Positions 1 to 5,950 of a DNA stretch of 11,444 nucleotides are shown in pieces. The notes under the pieces are model-generated. The model searched no databases. It saw nothing but the letters and a program-made list of their open reading frames with translations, and was not told the origin of the DNA. The stretch spans positions 1-11,444 of the forward strand of contig CAZCSY010000045.1 in the NCBI GenBank assembly GCA_964501505.1. Direction: 5' to 3'. Positions within the stretch are counted from its first letter, which is position 1; every line of letters begins with the position of its first letter. The stretch is from CAZCSY01 sp964501505. Lineage in GTDB: Bacteria; Omnitrophota; Gorgyraeia; Velamenicoccales; Velamenicoccaceae. The translations under genes and the position numbers were made by a program.

Positions 1-1528
1 TTGGCTCGAGGAATATGGGGTTCGTGGCGATGATCTGGGGGCCCCTCTTGATCAGGACGCGGTAAAAGGTCTTTTCGGAGAGAGGCTGAGGGTCCACATA
101 GATAAAACGCACAGGGAGCGCGAGGTCATCTTCTTTGATCGCCGCGCCGTTACGGACCAGCGTCACCTTAACGTCCTTGACCCGGTTCTCCTGTGTCGAG
201 GAAACAACATCCCCCTCGCCTTCCACATCGGCGGTCAAAGCGATAACGGCAGAACCCGAGATCACTAAGGTCTGGCCCGGGCCGGCCCTCTGTCCGTTGC
301 TGGAATCCGTCACCGAAAACTCACGCAGCAGGATCTGTTTTTTACGGCCGCCCGCGGTCGCGTACATCCGGCCCCGGCGCATTGCCTCCAAAATGTGTTG
401 CCAATTCAGGGCATCCGTAAGCACATACGTGCGGGTCCCTTTCATCCGCGCCTTCAACTCCTCTTTGCTGCCCTGGTCAAAAGACATCCCGGCCACGGCC
501 CAAACAGGTTCCTCGCGCGCCCCCCGGCAATACGCGATCAAGACCTGATCCCACTCGCCGCCGGGCCGGCCAACGATCTTATAACCTTCCGGAAAGATGG
601 CAAATCCCGTGTAGCCCGTCGTCTCGACGAGGGCTTCTGGGTGCGCGGCGGTCTCGACGCCGATACCGTCGCGCTCTGAGACGTTCGCCGCCTCAGGATG
701 CGCCCAAAACGTCAAACCGCCCTGCTCATGCACATAATCGATCATCCGCTGGTACGGCCTGTATCCGGCGTTGCGCGTATACGGGTCATAACCCACGGGA
801 AAAAAAGGACTTTCGTTTATAATAAAAAGAAGTCCAAGAAGAGCAATGACGACACCCCCTATCCGCCACCTCAAGGAGAATCTTCCGCATTCCCTTCCCT
901 TTTCGTCCGCATAAGGAGACTCTCTTTTGAAAAAGACCAGAATGCCCAAGGCGATCATCGCAAAAGGAAAAAGACGCAAGATATCGTTCCAGCGCAACGC
1001 GCGCCTGATGGAGGCCGGGTGTGCGACAACGGGGAGATCTCTATAATCCTGCGGTTCCGTAAGACCGGCGACAAGGATCTGCCGGTGCCAATCACAGAGC
1101 TTCAACGTGCGATTCAACAGCGATCCCTTCCAGTAATAAAACGGTGCCGTCTCGGTACCCGGAATAAGGATAAGATCAGGATATTTTTTGGAGTAAAACT
1201 CTATGTCTTTCAAATAGTTACGGATTCCATAGGTGGAGATGGATGCTGTCTCTATCCTCTTCTTGAAAAGACGCCGCAACGGCCACACCCCATACTCCCA
1301 CCTCATGACATAGCGGTCTGTCACAATCAAGGCGTTCAGGCCCGTTTCATGGGCTGCATCAACGACCTCATCCAGGCTGAAGACCCCATCGCTGATCGAG
1401 GTGCTCACTTGCAGCCCCACCGGGATCCAACGATATTCAAAGCCATCTTCGGCGCGGACCCGGGAGGCCGGGAACGCGACAATCCAGGCAAAAAAGAAAA
1501 GGGTCAGTGTCTTTCGCAGGATCTTCAT
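1..1528 (-). CDS. Degenerate PHP/CehA-McbA-like membrane protein (3' end cut off)
   Basis: Reading from the ATG at 1528 gives 509 uninterrupted residues running off the left edge. Residues 1-27 look like a signal peptide (basic start, FFFAWIVAFP core, then VRAED). Residues 39-80 follow the PHP phosphoesterase opening: GLQVSTSISDG matches the usual D-x-H-x-H-T..SDG, and LNALIVTDR matches the usual 'TDH'. The metal-binding HxH has become Q40-V-S42 and the TDH histidine is R72. Other PHP landmarks remain: IPGTE (E126), VAHP (H170), FWAHP (H277), and a tail with EAMRRGRMYATAG and a final TNPIF like CehA/McbA metallohydrolases. Two hydrophobic segments, about 186-200 and 224-238, form a membrane hairpin inside the domain. 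The start overlaps the stop of the upstream GT4 gene as ATGA, with no clear ribosome site of its own, so coupling is likely. The fold call is fairly secure. Loss of activity is inferred. The role in the glycan pathway is unknown. Confidence 0.75.
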   Translation of the reverse strand, partial: MKILRKTLTLFFFAWIVAFPASRVRAEDGFEYRWIPVGLQVSTSISDGVFSLDEVVDAAHETGLNALIVTDRYVMRWEYGVWPLRRLFKKRIETASISTYGIRNYLKDIEFYSKKYPDLILIPGTETAPFYYWKGSLLNRTLKLCDWHRQILVAGLTEPQDYRDLPVVAHPASIRRALRWNDILRLFPFAMIALGILVFFKRESPYADEKGRECGRFSLRWRIGGVVIALLGLLFIINESPFFPVGYDPYTRNAGYRPYQRMIDYVHEQGGLTFWAHPEAANVSERDGIGVETAAHPEALVETTGYTGFAIFPEGYKIVGRPGGEWDQVLIAYCRGAREEPVWAVAGMSFDQGSKEELKARMKGTRTYVLTDALNWQHILEAMRRGRMYATAGGRKKQILLREFSVTDSSNGQRAGPGQTLVISGSAVIALTADVEGEGDVVSSTQENRVKDVKVTLVRNGAAIKEDDLALPVRFIYVDPQPLSEKTFYRVLIKRGPQIIATNPIFLEP

Positions 1529-2646
1529 GGACACAGCTCGCTATACAACCGTTCGAATTCGGCGATCATCTTCGACTCACCGTACTCTTGTCTCACCCAT
1601 GCGGACGCCCGCGCCCCCATCTTCCGGCGCAGCGCTTCATCCTTGAGCAGGCACAGGACAGCGCCCGCCAATCCTCTCACGTCTCCGGGACCAACGAGAA
1701 GCCCCGTCTCCTTGTCGCGCACCACCTCCGGGATGCCGCCGACGCGCGTGGCCACCGACGGGATGCCGCGCGCTGCCGCTTCCAGGATCACCCGGCCGAC
1801 CGCTTCGTTGCGCGAGGACACGACAAGGACGTCGATCTGACCAAAGATCGCGTCGATGTCCTCGACCCAACCGGCAAAACTCAACCTTTCGTGAAGCCCC
1901 AGGGTCCGCGTGCGCTCTTCCAAAGCCGGCCGCAAGGAACCATCGCCGGCCACGAGAAATCTTACCATCGGCAACTCCTTCGCGATCGCGGCCGCGGTAT
2001 CGAGGAAATAATCGGCTCCCTTGACGGATTCCAGTCTCCCGACAAAACCGACGCATGAGGCCGAGGCCCTACCCTGTTTCACGACGCCGGAGTCCAAAGA
2101 CACGCCGCTGGCGATCACCCGGAGCTTTTCGGCCGGACAGATGCGGCGCTCAAGCATCTCGTCTTTCTCGCGCTGCGTCAGGACGTGAATGAGGTCGCAG
2201 AAGCGGGCCGCGAACCGCTCGGCCCAGACGATCGAAAGACTGCCGGCGCGGCCGAAATACCCGTAGAAGTCATGGCCGTGCGGCGAGTAGATGACGGCAC
2301 GCACGCCCGTCCGCCTGGCCGCTATACGTCCCAAGACGCCGGCCTTGGCCGTGTGCGCATGAACGATGTCAAAGTCCCCTTTTGTTAATATCCGCAAGAG
2401 GGCGAAGAAGGCCGGCACGTCAAAGAACGGATTGACGGTTCGCCGCAGTGTCGCAACCATCTGCGTCTTTTGGCCCTGTGCGGCCAGAAACCGGCTCGTC
2501 GCCTCCGAGGGCTGGCGCGTCAAGCCGTAGATCAGCGTTGCCTCGAACCGTTCTGGGTCAAGCCTCTCGGTCAAAAGCCTCACGATGTCCGGCGCCCCGC
2601 CCCGATCCATGCGTGTGATGATATGCGCTATGCGTATTTTTTTCAT
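1525..2646 (-). CDS. GT4 family glycosyltransferase
   Basis: This 373-residue protein has the GT-B, family GT4 (group 1) layout and normal family length. The N-terminal domain opens with IRIAHIITRMDRGGAP, the usual strand followed by a glycine-rich loop (GG at 16-17), and has DIVHAHTAKAG near 93-103 and SPHGHDFYG near 121-129. The C-terminal nucleotide-sugar domain has VGRLESVKG near 202-210, AGDGSLRP, and the E-x7-E motif E281...E289 in NEAVGRVILEA, followed by GGIPEVV. It should transfer a sugar from a nucleotide donor, retaining the anomeric configuration, at the cytoplasmic face of the inner membrane; donor and acceptor cannot be told. I chose the ATG at 2646; an in-frame TTG two codons earlier (2652) is possible. 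A weak GGCGGGA sits upstream, next to a hairpin. It ends in an ATGA overlap with the PHP-like gene. Confidence 0.88.
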   Translation of the reverse strand: MKKIRIAHIITRMDRGGAPDIVRLLTERLDPERFEATLIYGLTRQPSEATSRFLAAQGQKTQMVATLRRTVNPFFDVPAFFALLRILTKGDFDIVHAHTAKAGVLGRIAARRTGVRAVIYSPHGHDFYGYFGRAGSLSIVWAERFAARFCDLIHVLTQREKDEMLERRICPAEKLRVIASGVSLDSGVVKQGRASASCVGFVGRLESVKGADYFLDTAAAIAKELPMVRFLVAGDGSLRPALEERTRTLGLHERLSFAGWVEDIDAIFGQIDVLVVSSRNEAVGRVILEAAARGIPSVATRVGGIPEVVRDKETGLLVGPGDVRGLAGAVLCLLKDEALRRKMGARASAWVRQEYGESKMIAEFERLYSELCP

Positions 2647-2658
2647 TTTCAAGAAGTC

Positions 2659-2672
2659 CCGCCGGAAGGCGG
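2659..2672 (-). promoter_or_regulatory. Hairpin just upstream of the GT4 start
   Basis: In the 32-base gap between the radical SAM stop (2679) and the GT4 ATG (2646), the minus strand reads CCGCC-TTCC-GGCGG, a perfect 5-base-pair GC stem with a 4-base loop. Its 3' arm overlaps the only purine-rich stretch that could act as a ribosome site (GGCGGGA). There is no following T-run, so it is not a standard intrinsic terminator. It may mute GT4 translation or mark an mRNA processing point; this is inference. Confidence 0.4.
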
Positions 2673-2678
2673 CGCCCC

Positions 2679-3833
2679 CTAATATCTATACAACTCCGTA
2701 CAACGCCTGCAGGCGGGAAAGATACCCTCTTTCTGCAGCGCCTGGCGGTAGCGCACCGCCTCCGGGCTGTTCCAGATCTTTAAAAAGCTCGTCTCGTTAA
2801 TGTTGCCGAAGGAAAAAGAACAGTTCAGGCAGGGCCGCACCCCGCCGTCGGGAAAGACGTACGCCGAAATCCACGGACTGACGCAGCGCGGCGCATACTC
2901 CGAAGGCAGGTAATCCGGACGCAGGTAATACTCCGCCACGCCCTTCTGTGTAAAATTAGGATAAAAGTCCACGCTGAACGCCGCGGGCCTGCTCAAGACA
3001 AAGCGCATCTTCTCGAAGAGCCTCCTGGGATCGATCCCCGGATCGAAGATAAAACCCTCCCAATCGCGCGAAGAACAGCCCAGCATCTGGTCCACGCGCC
3101 TGTGCTCTTCCATCACCTTGCTGCCCAAAAAGATCAGGTTATGGAAGGTCAACGAGGCCGCCTCTGTCTGCCTGGCAACGCCAAGGAGGACCTCCAGATG
3201 CTCGTAATTATATTTGGTGATGGTGCACTGGAGGTTGATGAGCGGCCTTTTGCGCCGCAACGCCTTCTTGGCGGCGTTCACCTTGGCGATGCCCCCCATG
3301 ATCCGGTCAAAGACGCCCGGCAGGCCGCGGATCTCTTCGTGGAGCGCCTTGTCGCCGTCCACGGAGATGTTGAGCTCGTCCCAGCCCATCTCGACGATCG
3401 GACGGGCAAATCGGTCGAGGAGCGTGCCGTTCGTGATGACCAAGCCGTGCAATCCCCTTTCCTTTACGGCCGCCATAATCGCCAGGACATCGGGGTGCAA
3501 AAGGGGTTCGCCGCCGAAGAGCGTGATGTTCGGCCGCAAGGCGCCGACCTCCTCGAGGACGCGGCCGACCGCCTCTTGTGAAAGCGTCTCACGCAGGATA
3601 GCGCCCCCCTCTTTTTTCGTCACCCCCTGGTCGCCCCACTGGCCGCACATCTTGCAGCGGAGATTGCATAGCCGCGTCAGGAAAAAGGTGATCGCCTCCG
3701 GCGCCGGGCTTCTGCCCCCGGCCGCCCTGTAGGCGGCATACGCCCTGAGCCGTTTTGCCGCGACCCGCACGGCATACACCGGCTGCCTCAACGCCTTACC
3801 TACAAAACGTCTGGTATTGCGAAGCGGAATCAT
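2679..3833 (-). CDS. Radical SAM/SPASM domain protein
   Basis: This is a 384-residue radical SAM enzyme. Residues 1-45 form a very basic leader rich in R/K and A. The 4Fe-4S and SAM site is C56-NLR-C60-KM-C63, following FFLTRL. FGGEPLLHPD (the GGE motif) and DELNISVDG follow in the TIM-barrel order expected of the family. The C-terminal 70 residues carry further cysteines (C317, C335, C338, C375, C378), with FPDGGVRPCLNC and PACRRC, which marks a SPASM auxiliary cluster domain. Such proteins generate a 5'-deoxyadenosyl radical and modify peptides, sugars or other small molecules; the substrate here is unknown. An AGAGGAG site lies 3 bases before the ATG. No peptide-precursor gene is visible beside it. 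Between a sugar aminotransferase and a GT4, action on a sugar or glycolipid is the simplest guess, not shown. Confidence 0.88.
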   Translation of the reverse strand: MIPLRNTRRFVGKALRQPVYAVRVAAKRLRAYAAYRAAGGRSPAPEAITFFLTRLCNLRCKMCGQWGDQGVTKKEGGAILRETLSQEAVGRVLEEVGALRPNITLFGGEPLLHPDVLAIMAAVKERGLHGLVITNGTLLDRFARPIVEMGWDELNISVDGDKALHEEIRGLPGVFDRIMGGIAKVNAAKKALRRKRPLINLQCTITKYNYEHLEVLLGVARQTEAASLTFHNLIFLGSKVMEEHRRVDQMLGCSSRDWEGFIFDPGIDPRRLFEKMRFVLSRPAAFSVDFYPNFTQKGVAEYYLRPDYLPSEYAPRCVSPWISAYVFPDGGVRPCLNCSFSFGNINETSFLKIWNSPEAVRYRQALQKEGIFPACRRCTELYRY

Positions 3834-3899
3834 GGACTCCTCTGAAAACGTCCAAGGTAATTCTGCAGCCGACCGCCCGCGTGAGACAAGGCCGTCTGG
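3834..3899 (-). other. 66-base intergenic gap
   Basis: This short stretch lies between the aminotransferase stop and the radical SAM start. Apart from the ribosome site at its downstream end I see no open frame, no T-run terminator and no convincing promoter. It is GC-rich in its upstream half. Confidence 0.5.
3837..3843 (-). promoter_or_regulatory. Ribosome binding site of the radical SAM gene
   Basis: The minus strand reads AGAGGAG, then three bases, then ATG at 3833. It is the strongest anti-16S match in the window, although the spacer is shorter than usual. It supports independent translation initiation after the 66-base gap that separates this gene from the aminotransferase. Confidence 0.6.
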
Positions 3900-5084
3900 C
3901 TACTTTGTCTGTCTTCTTATGACGTCGATCATGACGTCGACATCGCGCTCTTCGACCAGAGGGTGCACCGGCAACGTCAAGAGCCGCTCGGCAAAATAGA
4001 CGGCCTGCGGAAAGGCCGAAGGCGCATAGCCCAGATCGAAGATGTGGTGTAAGGGCCGACCGTACAGCCGCGAGGCCTCCATGCCGCGGCGGTCCAGCGC
4101 TCTGATGATCCGTTCGACGCGGCCGGCGTCCTCAAGGACGATGGGAAAACGGTTCAACACCGGATGCACCCCCGGCGCCCAGCGCGGCAGGACGATCCCC
4201 TTAGCGTCGGACAGACCTTGTATCAAAGCGGTCGCGTTCCCCTGTCTCTTCAAGAAGGGCTTCTCGCTTGAGGCCAGAAGGCGCCGGCCAAAAGCCGCCT
4301 GAAAAGAGGTGTAGCGCGACACGGGCACATCAAGCGGTACCCGCGTCTCCTTGTAGCGGGCGATCAGGGAGACGAGCATCCCGTATAAACGCGGCCTGAA
4401 GGCAAAGATCAGAGCCCCGAGCTTCGCGATGCGGTCCAGGCGCTCAAAAAGCCCCGGCGGCCCCAGATTCTCAAGCGCCTCTCTCAAGAACGACTCCAGC
4501 TTCTCATCCGACGTAACCACGCATCCGCCTTCGTAGGTCGGAAGGTTCTTGCCGCGGTTAAAACTGTAAAAAGAGGCGTCGCCGAAGGCGCCTACCGGAC
4601 GCCCGCCGAGCGTCGCGCCGAAGGCCTGGGCACAATCTTCGATGAAAAAGACATCCGGAGGCAGGCGCTGCCGCAGGCCCGCTGCTGCGGCCCACGGGAT
4701 CCCAAACATGTGAACGCCGACGACTGCCAAGGTGCGAGGGGTAATCCGCCGCAGTAAATCGCCGGCATCGGCGTTAAAATCATCAAGCGTGATGTCACAG
4801 CAAACGGGCTTGAGCCCCGCCTTGTGGATCGCGACGACGAGGCTCGGCGCCGTGTAACAGGGCAAGAGCACCTCCTGGCGGGAGTTCATCGTCCGCAACG
4901 CCTGCAAGACCAGAAAGAATGCGGCGACACCGGAATTCACAAGGAACCCAAAGTCCCTGTCGACCCGGACCGCCAACTCCCCGGCGAAGCGCTCCTGCGC
5001 CCTGACGTCGAAGCATCCCCGCCAGGCTATGCACCAATCACTGAACCGCAGCGGGTAACCAACGATAGGAACTCTTCTAGACAT
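3900..5084 (-). CDS. DegT/DnrJ/EryC1/StrS-type PLP aminotransferase
   Basis: This 394-residue enzyme has typical length for sugar aminotransferases, which move an amino group (usually from glutamate) to a nucleotide keto-sugar using PLP. The key segments are in order: VNSGVAAFF (S51-G52, the cofactor phosphate region), VLLPCYTAP, VVGVHMFGIP, then IEDCAQAFGATLGG with D150 positioned to contact the PLP ring nitrogen, then GAFGDASFYSFNRGKN with the Schiff-base lysine K179, then PTYEGG. All expected catalytic residues are present. I chose the ATG at 5084, giving MSRRVPIVGY: it has a GAGG site 9 bases upstream and overlaps the methyltransferase stop by 8 bases. An earlier in-frame start at 5162 would lie wholly inside the methyltransferase gene. 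The dehydratase that would normally supply its keto-sugar is not in this window. The sugar made is unknown. Confidence 0.9.
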   Translation of the reverse strand: MSRRVPIVGYPLRFSDWCIAWRGCFDVRAQERFAGELAVRVDRDFGFLVNSGVAAFFLVLQALRTMNSRQEVLLPCYTAPSLVVAIHKAGLKPVCCDITLDDFNADAGDLLRRITPRTLAVVGVHMFGIPWAAAAGLRQRLPPDVFFIEDCAQAFGATLGGRPVGAFGDASFYSFNRGKNLPTYEGGCVVTSDEKLESFLREALENLGPPGLFERLDRIAKLGALIFAFRPRLYGMLVSLIARYKETRVPLDVPVSRYTSFQAAFGRRLLASSEKPFLKRQGNATALIQGLSDAKGIVLPRWAPGVHPVLNRFPIVLEDAGRVERIIRALDRRGMEASRLYGRPLHHIFDLGYAPSAFPQAVYFAERLLTLPVHPLVEERDVDVMIDVIRRQTK

Positions 5085-5742
5085 TCTTCTGTGCCTCAAG
5101 AATAATGATCGGCGCCCACCTTTTGACCGGAAAATCGACGTAGCGGACCCGGCGCACCACAAGGCCTCTCTGTTTAAGAACCGCCACGATGTCCTTCTCG
5201 GAAAAAGTGCTCAAGGGATGCCGCTTCGTTGACGCGTCGTAGAACCTCGCCAGCGCGTACTTGGCTCGCAAGAGGACGTTCGCCTTGTTGCGGAACTCGA
5301 CGACAAGCCGCCCGCCGGGCTTGCAAACGCGGGCCATCTCGCCCAAGACCTTCCGGGCCGCCTCCAGGTCCGGCAGGCATATGAACGAATTGATGCACAC
5401 GACCGCGTCGAAGAACATGTCTTCGAGCGGCAGACGCCGCGCGTCGGCCTCGATAAGACGCACCTGCGGCGCCCCCTCTTCGGCGAGCCGCTGCCGGGCG
5501 CGGTTCAGGATCTGCGGCCAGGAATCGACCCCCCAGACTTCGAGCGACGCGTTTTGACGCAACAACCGCGAAAGGAAAAATCCCTCCCCGCACGCCACCT
5601 CCAGGATGCGGCCGCCGTAGGAAGCGCAGATCTCGCCGGTCAGGCGCCGCACCTTTGCCTGCCAGTAGCCGGCGGAAAACTCCCCGCGCTCGGCAGGCAC
5701 CGAGACCTTCTGGTGCAGCCAATAATACATCCCTCGAAACAT
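5077..5742 (-). CDS. Class I SAM-dependent methyltransferase
   Basis: This 221-residue protein has the Rossmann methyltransferase signature: motif I as ILEVACGEGFFLS (about 46-58), the acidic end of strand 2 in VWGVDSW (D73), IEADARRLPL for motif II (about 97-106), FDAVVCINSF for motif IV, and CKPGGRLVVEF (140-150) for the later strand. It resembles the Methyltransf_11/UbiE-like group that acts on small molecules or sugars, and lacks any membrane segment. The ATG at 5742 is preceded by GAGGG with a 6-base spacer. It is the first gene after the hairpin spacer and overlaps the aminotransferase by 8 bases, so the two are probably co-translated and act on the same sugar or lipid intermediate. The substrate cannot be read from sequence. 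Confidence 0.87.
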   Translation of the reverse strand: MFRGMYYWLHQKVSVPAERGEFSAGYWQAKVRRLTGEICASYGGRILEVACGEGFFLSRLLRQNASLEVWGVDSWPQILNRARQRLAEEGAPQVRLIEADARRLPLEDMFFDAVVCINSFICLPDLEAARKVLGEMARVCKPGGRLVVEFRNKANVLLRAKYALARFYDASTKRHPLSTFSEKDIVAVLKQRGLVVRRVRYVDFPVKRWAPIIILEAQKNV

Positions 5743-5809
5743 GGTTTACCCTCGCTTAATATCCCGTAACCCACCCCGCCTCGCCTGCACTCGCCTTCCC
5801 GCGAGCCGG

Positions 5810-5831
5810 GGTGAACAGAACCTTATTCACC
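5810..5831 (-). promoter_or_regulatory. Hairpin GGTGAA/TTCACC
   Basis: The arms GGTGAA and TTCACC form a 6-base-pair stem with a 10-base loop. A smaller perfect stem, CTCGC-CTTCCC-GCGAG on the plus strand, lies next to it at 5790-5805. Both are part of the repeat array upstream of the small methyltransferase. Their regulatory meaning is unknown. Confidence 0.4.
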
Positions 5832-5870
5832 TTCCCGCCGAAGGCCCCGCGCACCCGCTTTTACTTTCCC

Positions 5871-5898
5871 GTGATGCTGGGCCGAAGGCCCATATCAC
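5871..5898 (-). promoter_or_regulatory. Hairpin GTGAT-TGGGCC/GGCCCA-ATCAC
   Basis: An inner stem TGGGCC-GAA-GGCCCA (5878-5892 on the plus strand; TTC loop on the minus) is extended across a small internal loop by GTGAT (5871-5875) pairing with ATCAC (5894-5898). It lies about 55 bases after the methyltransferase-kinase stop. With no T-run it is more likely an mRNA stabiliser, processing site or weak factor-assisted terminator than an intrinsic terminator. Confidence 0.5.
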
Positions 5899-5920
5899 CG
5901 GCTCTTACCTTCCAGTGATA
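5893..5920 (-). promoter_or_regulatory. Alternative hairpin TATCACTGG/CCGGTGATA
   Basis: On the minus strand TATCACTGG (5920-5912) pairs with CCGGTGATA (5901-5893) over 9 pairs with one G-U wobble and a 10-base loop. On the plus strand the same position is a C-A mismatch, so the stem forms better in minus-strand RNA, the transcribed sense of the operon. It shares 5894-5898 with the neighbouring hairpin, so only one can form at a time. Confidence 0.5.
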
Positions 5921-5950
5921 CGGGACGAGCCGGGTCTCTCAACATCCCCC

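Larger units (their letters stand above)
5788..5927. repeat. Array of four imperfect short repeats
   Basis: On the plus strand a core close to TTACCTTCCCG recurs with cores starting at about 5795 (CTTCCCG), 5831 (CTTCCCG), 5865 (TTTCCCG) and 5909 (CTTCCAG), so spacings are 36, 34 and 44 bases. The last two units are the most alike: 5852-5883 aligns without gaps to 5896-5927, with most positions matching. Units often end in GCCGAAGGCC or GAGCCGGG. The array is too short, too variable and too palindromic for CRISPR. It looks like degenerate extragenic palindromic elements. Confidence 0.6.
5743..5950. other. 208-base spacer with repeats, no gene
   Basis: This is the longest gene-free stretch in the window, between the methyltransferase-kinase stop and the next methyltransferase start. 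It holds four imperfect copies of a CTTCCCG-centred repeat, several hairpins, and the GAGGG ribosome site of the downstream gene at 5749-5753. I see no convincing -35/-10 promoter pair and no hairpin followed by a T-run on the minus strand. Confidence 0.7.

Noticed and set aside
940..985. Suspected frameshift in the PHP-like gene
   Set aside because: My first reading miscounted a T-run. Re-reading each base gave one continuous frame (LRLFPFAMIALGILVFF), so the gene is intact up to the window edge.
698..1840. Long plus-strand open frame of about 380 codons
   Set aside because: It is antisense to the PHP-like and GT4 genes, whose minus-strand frames show clear family motifs; the plus-strand product has no recognisable domain and low-complexity composition.
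5871..5920. Intrinsic (Rho-independent) terminator
   Set aside because: The hairpins are strong but neither is followed by a T-run in the transcribed direction.
5788..5927. CRISPR array
   Set aside because: The units are short, imperfect and palindromic, spacings are uneven (34-44 bases), and there are no unique spacers or cas genes.
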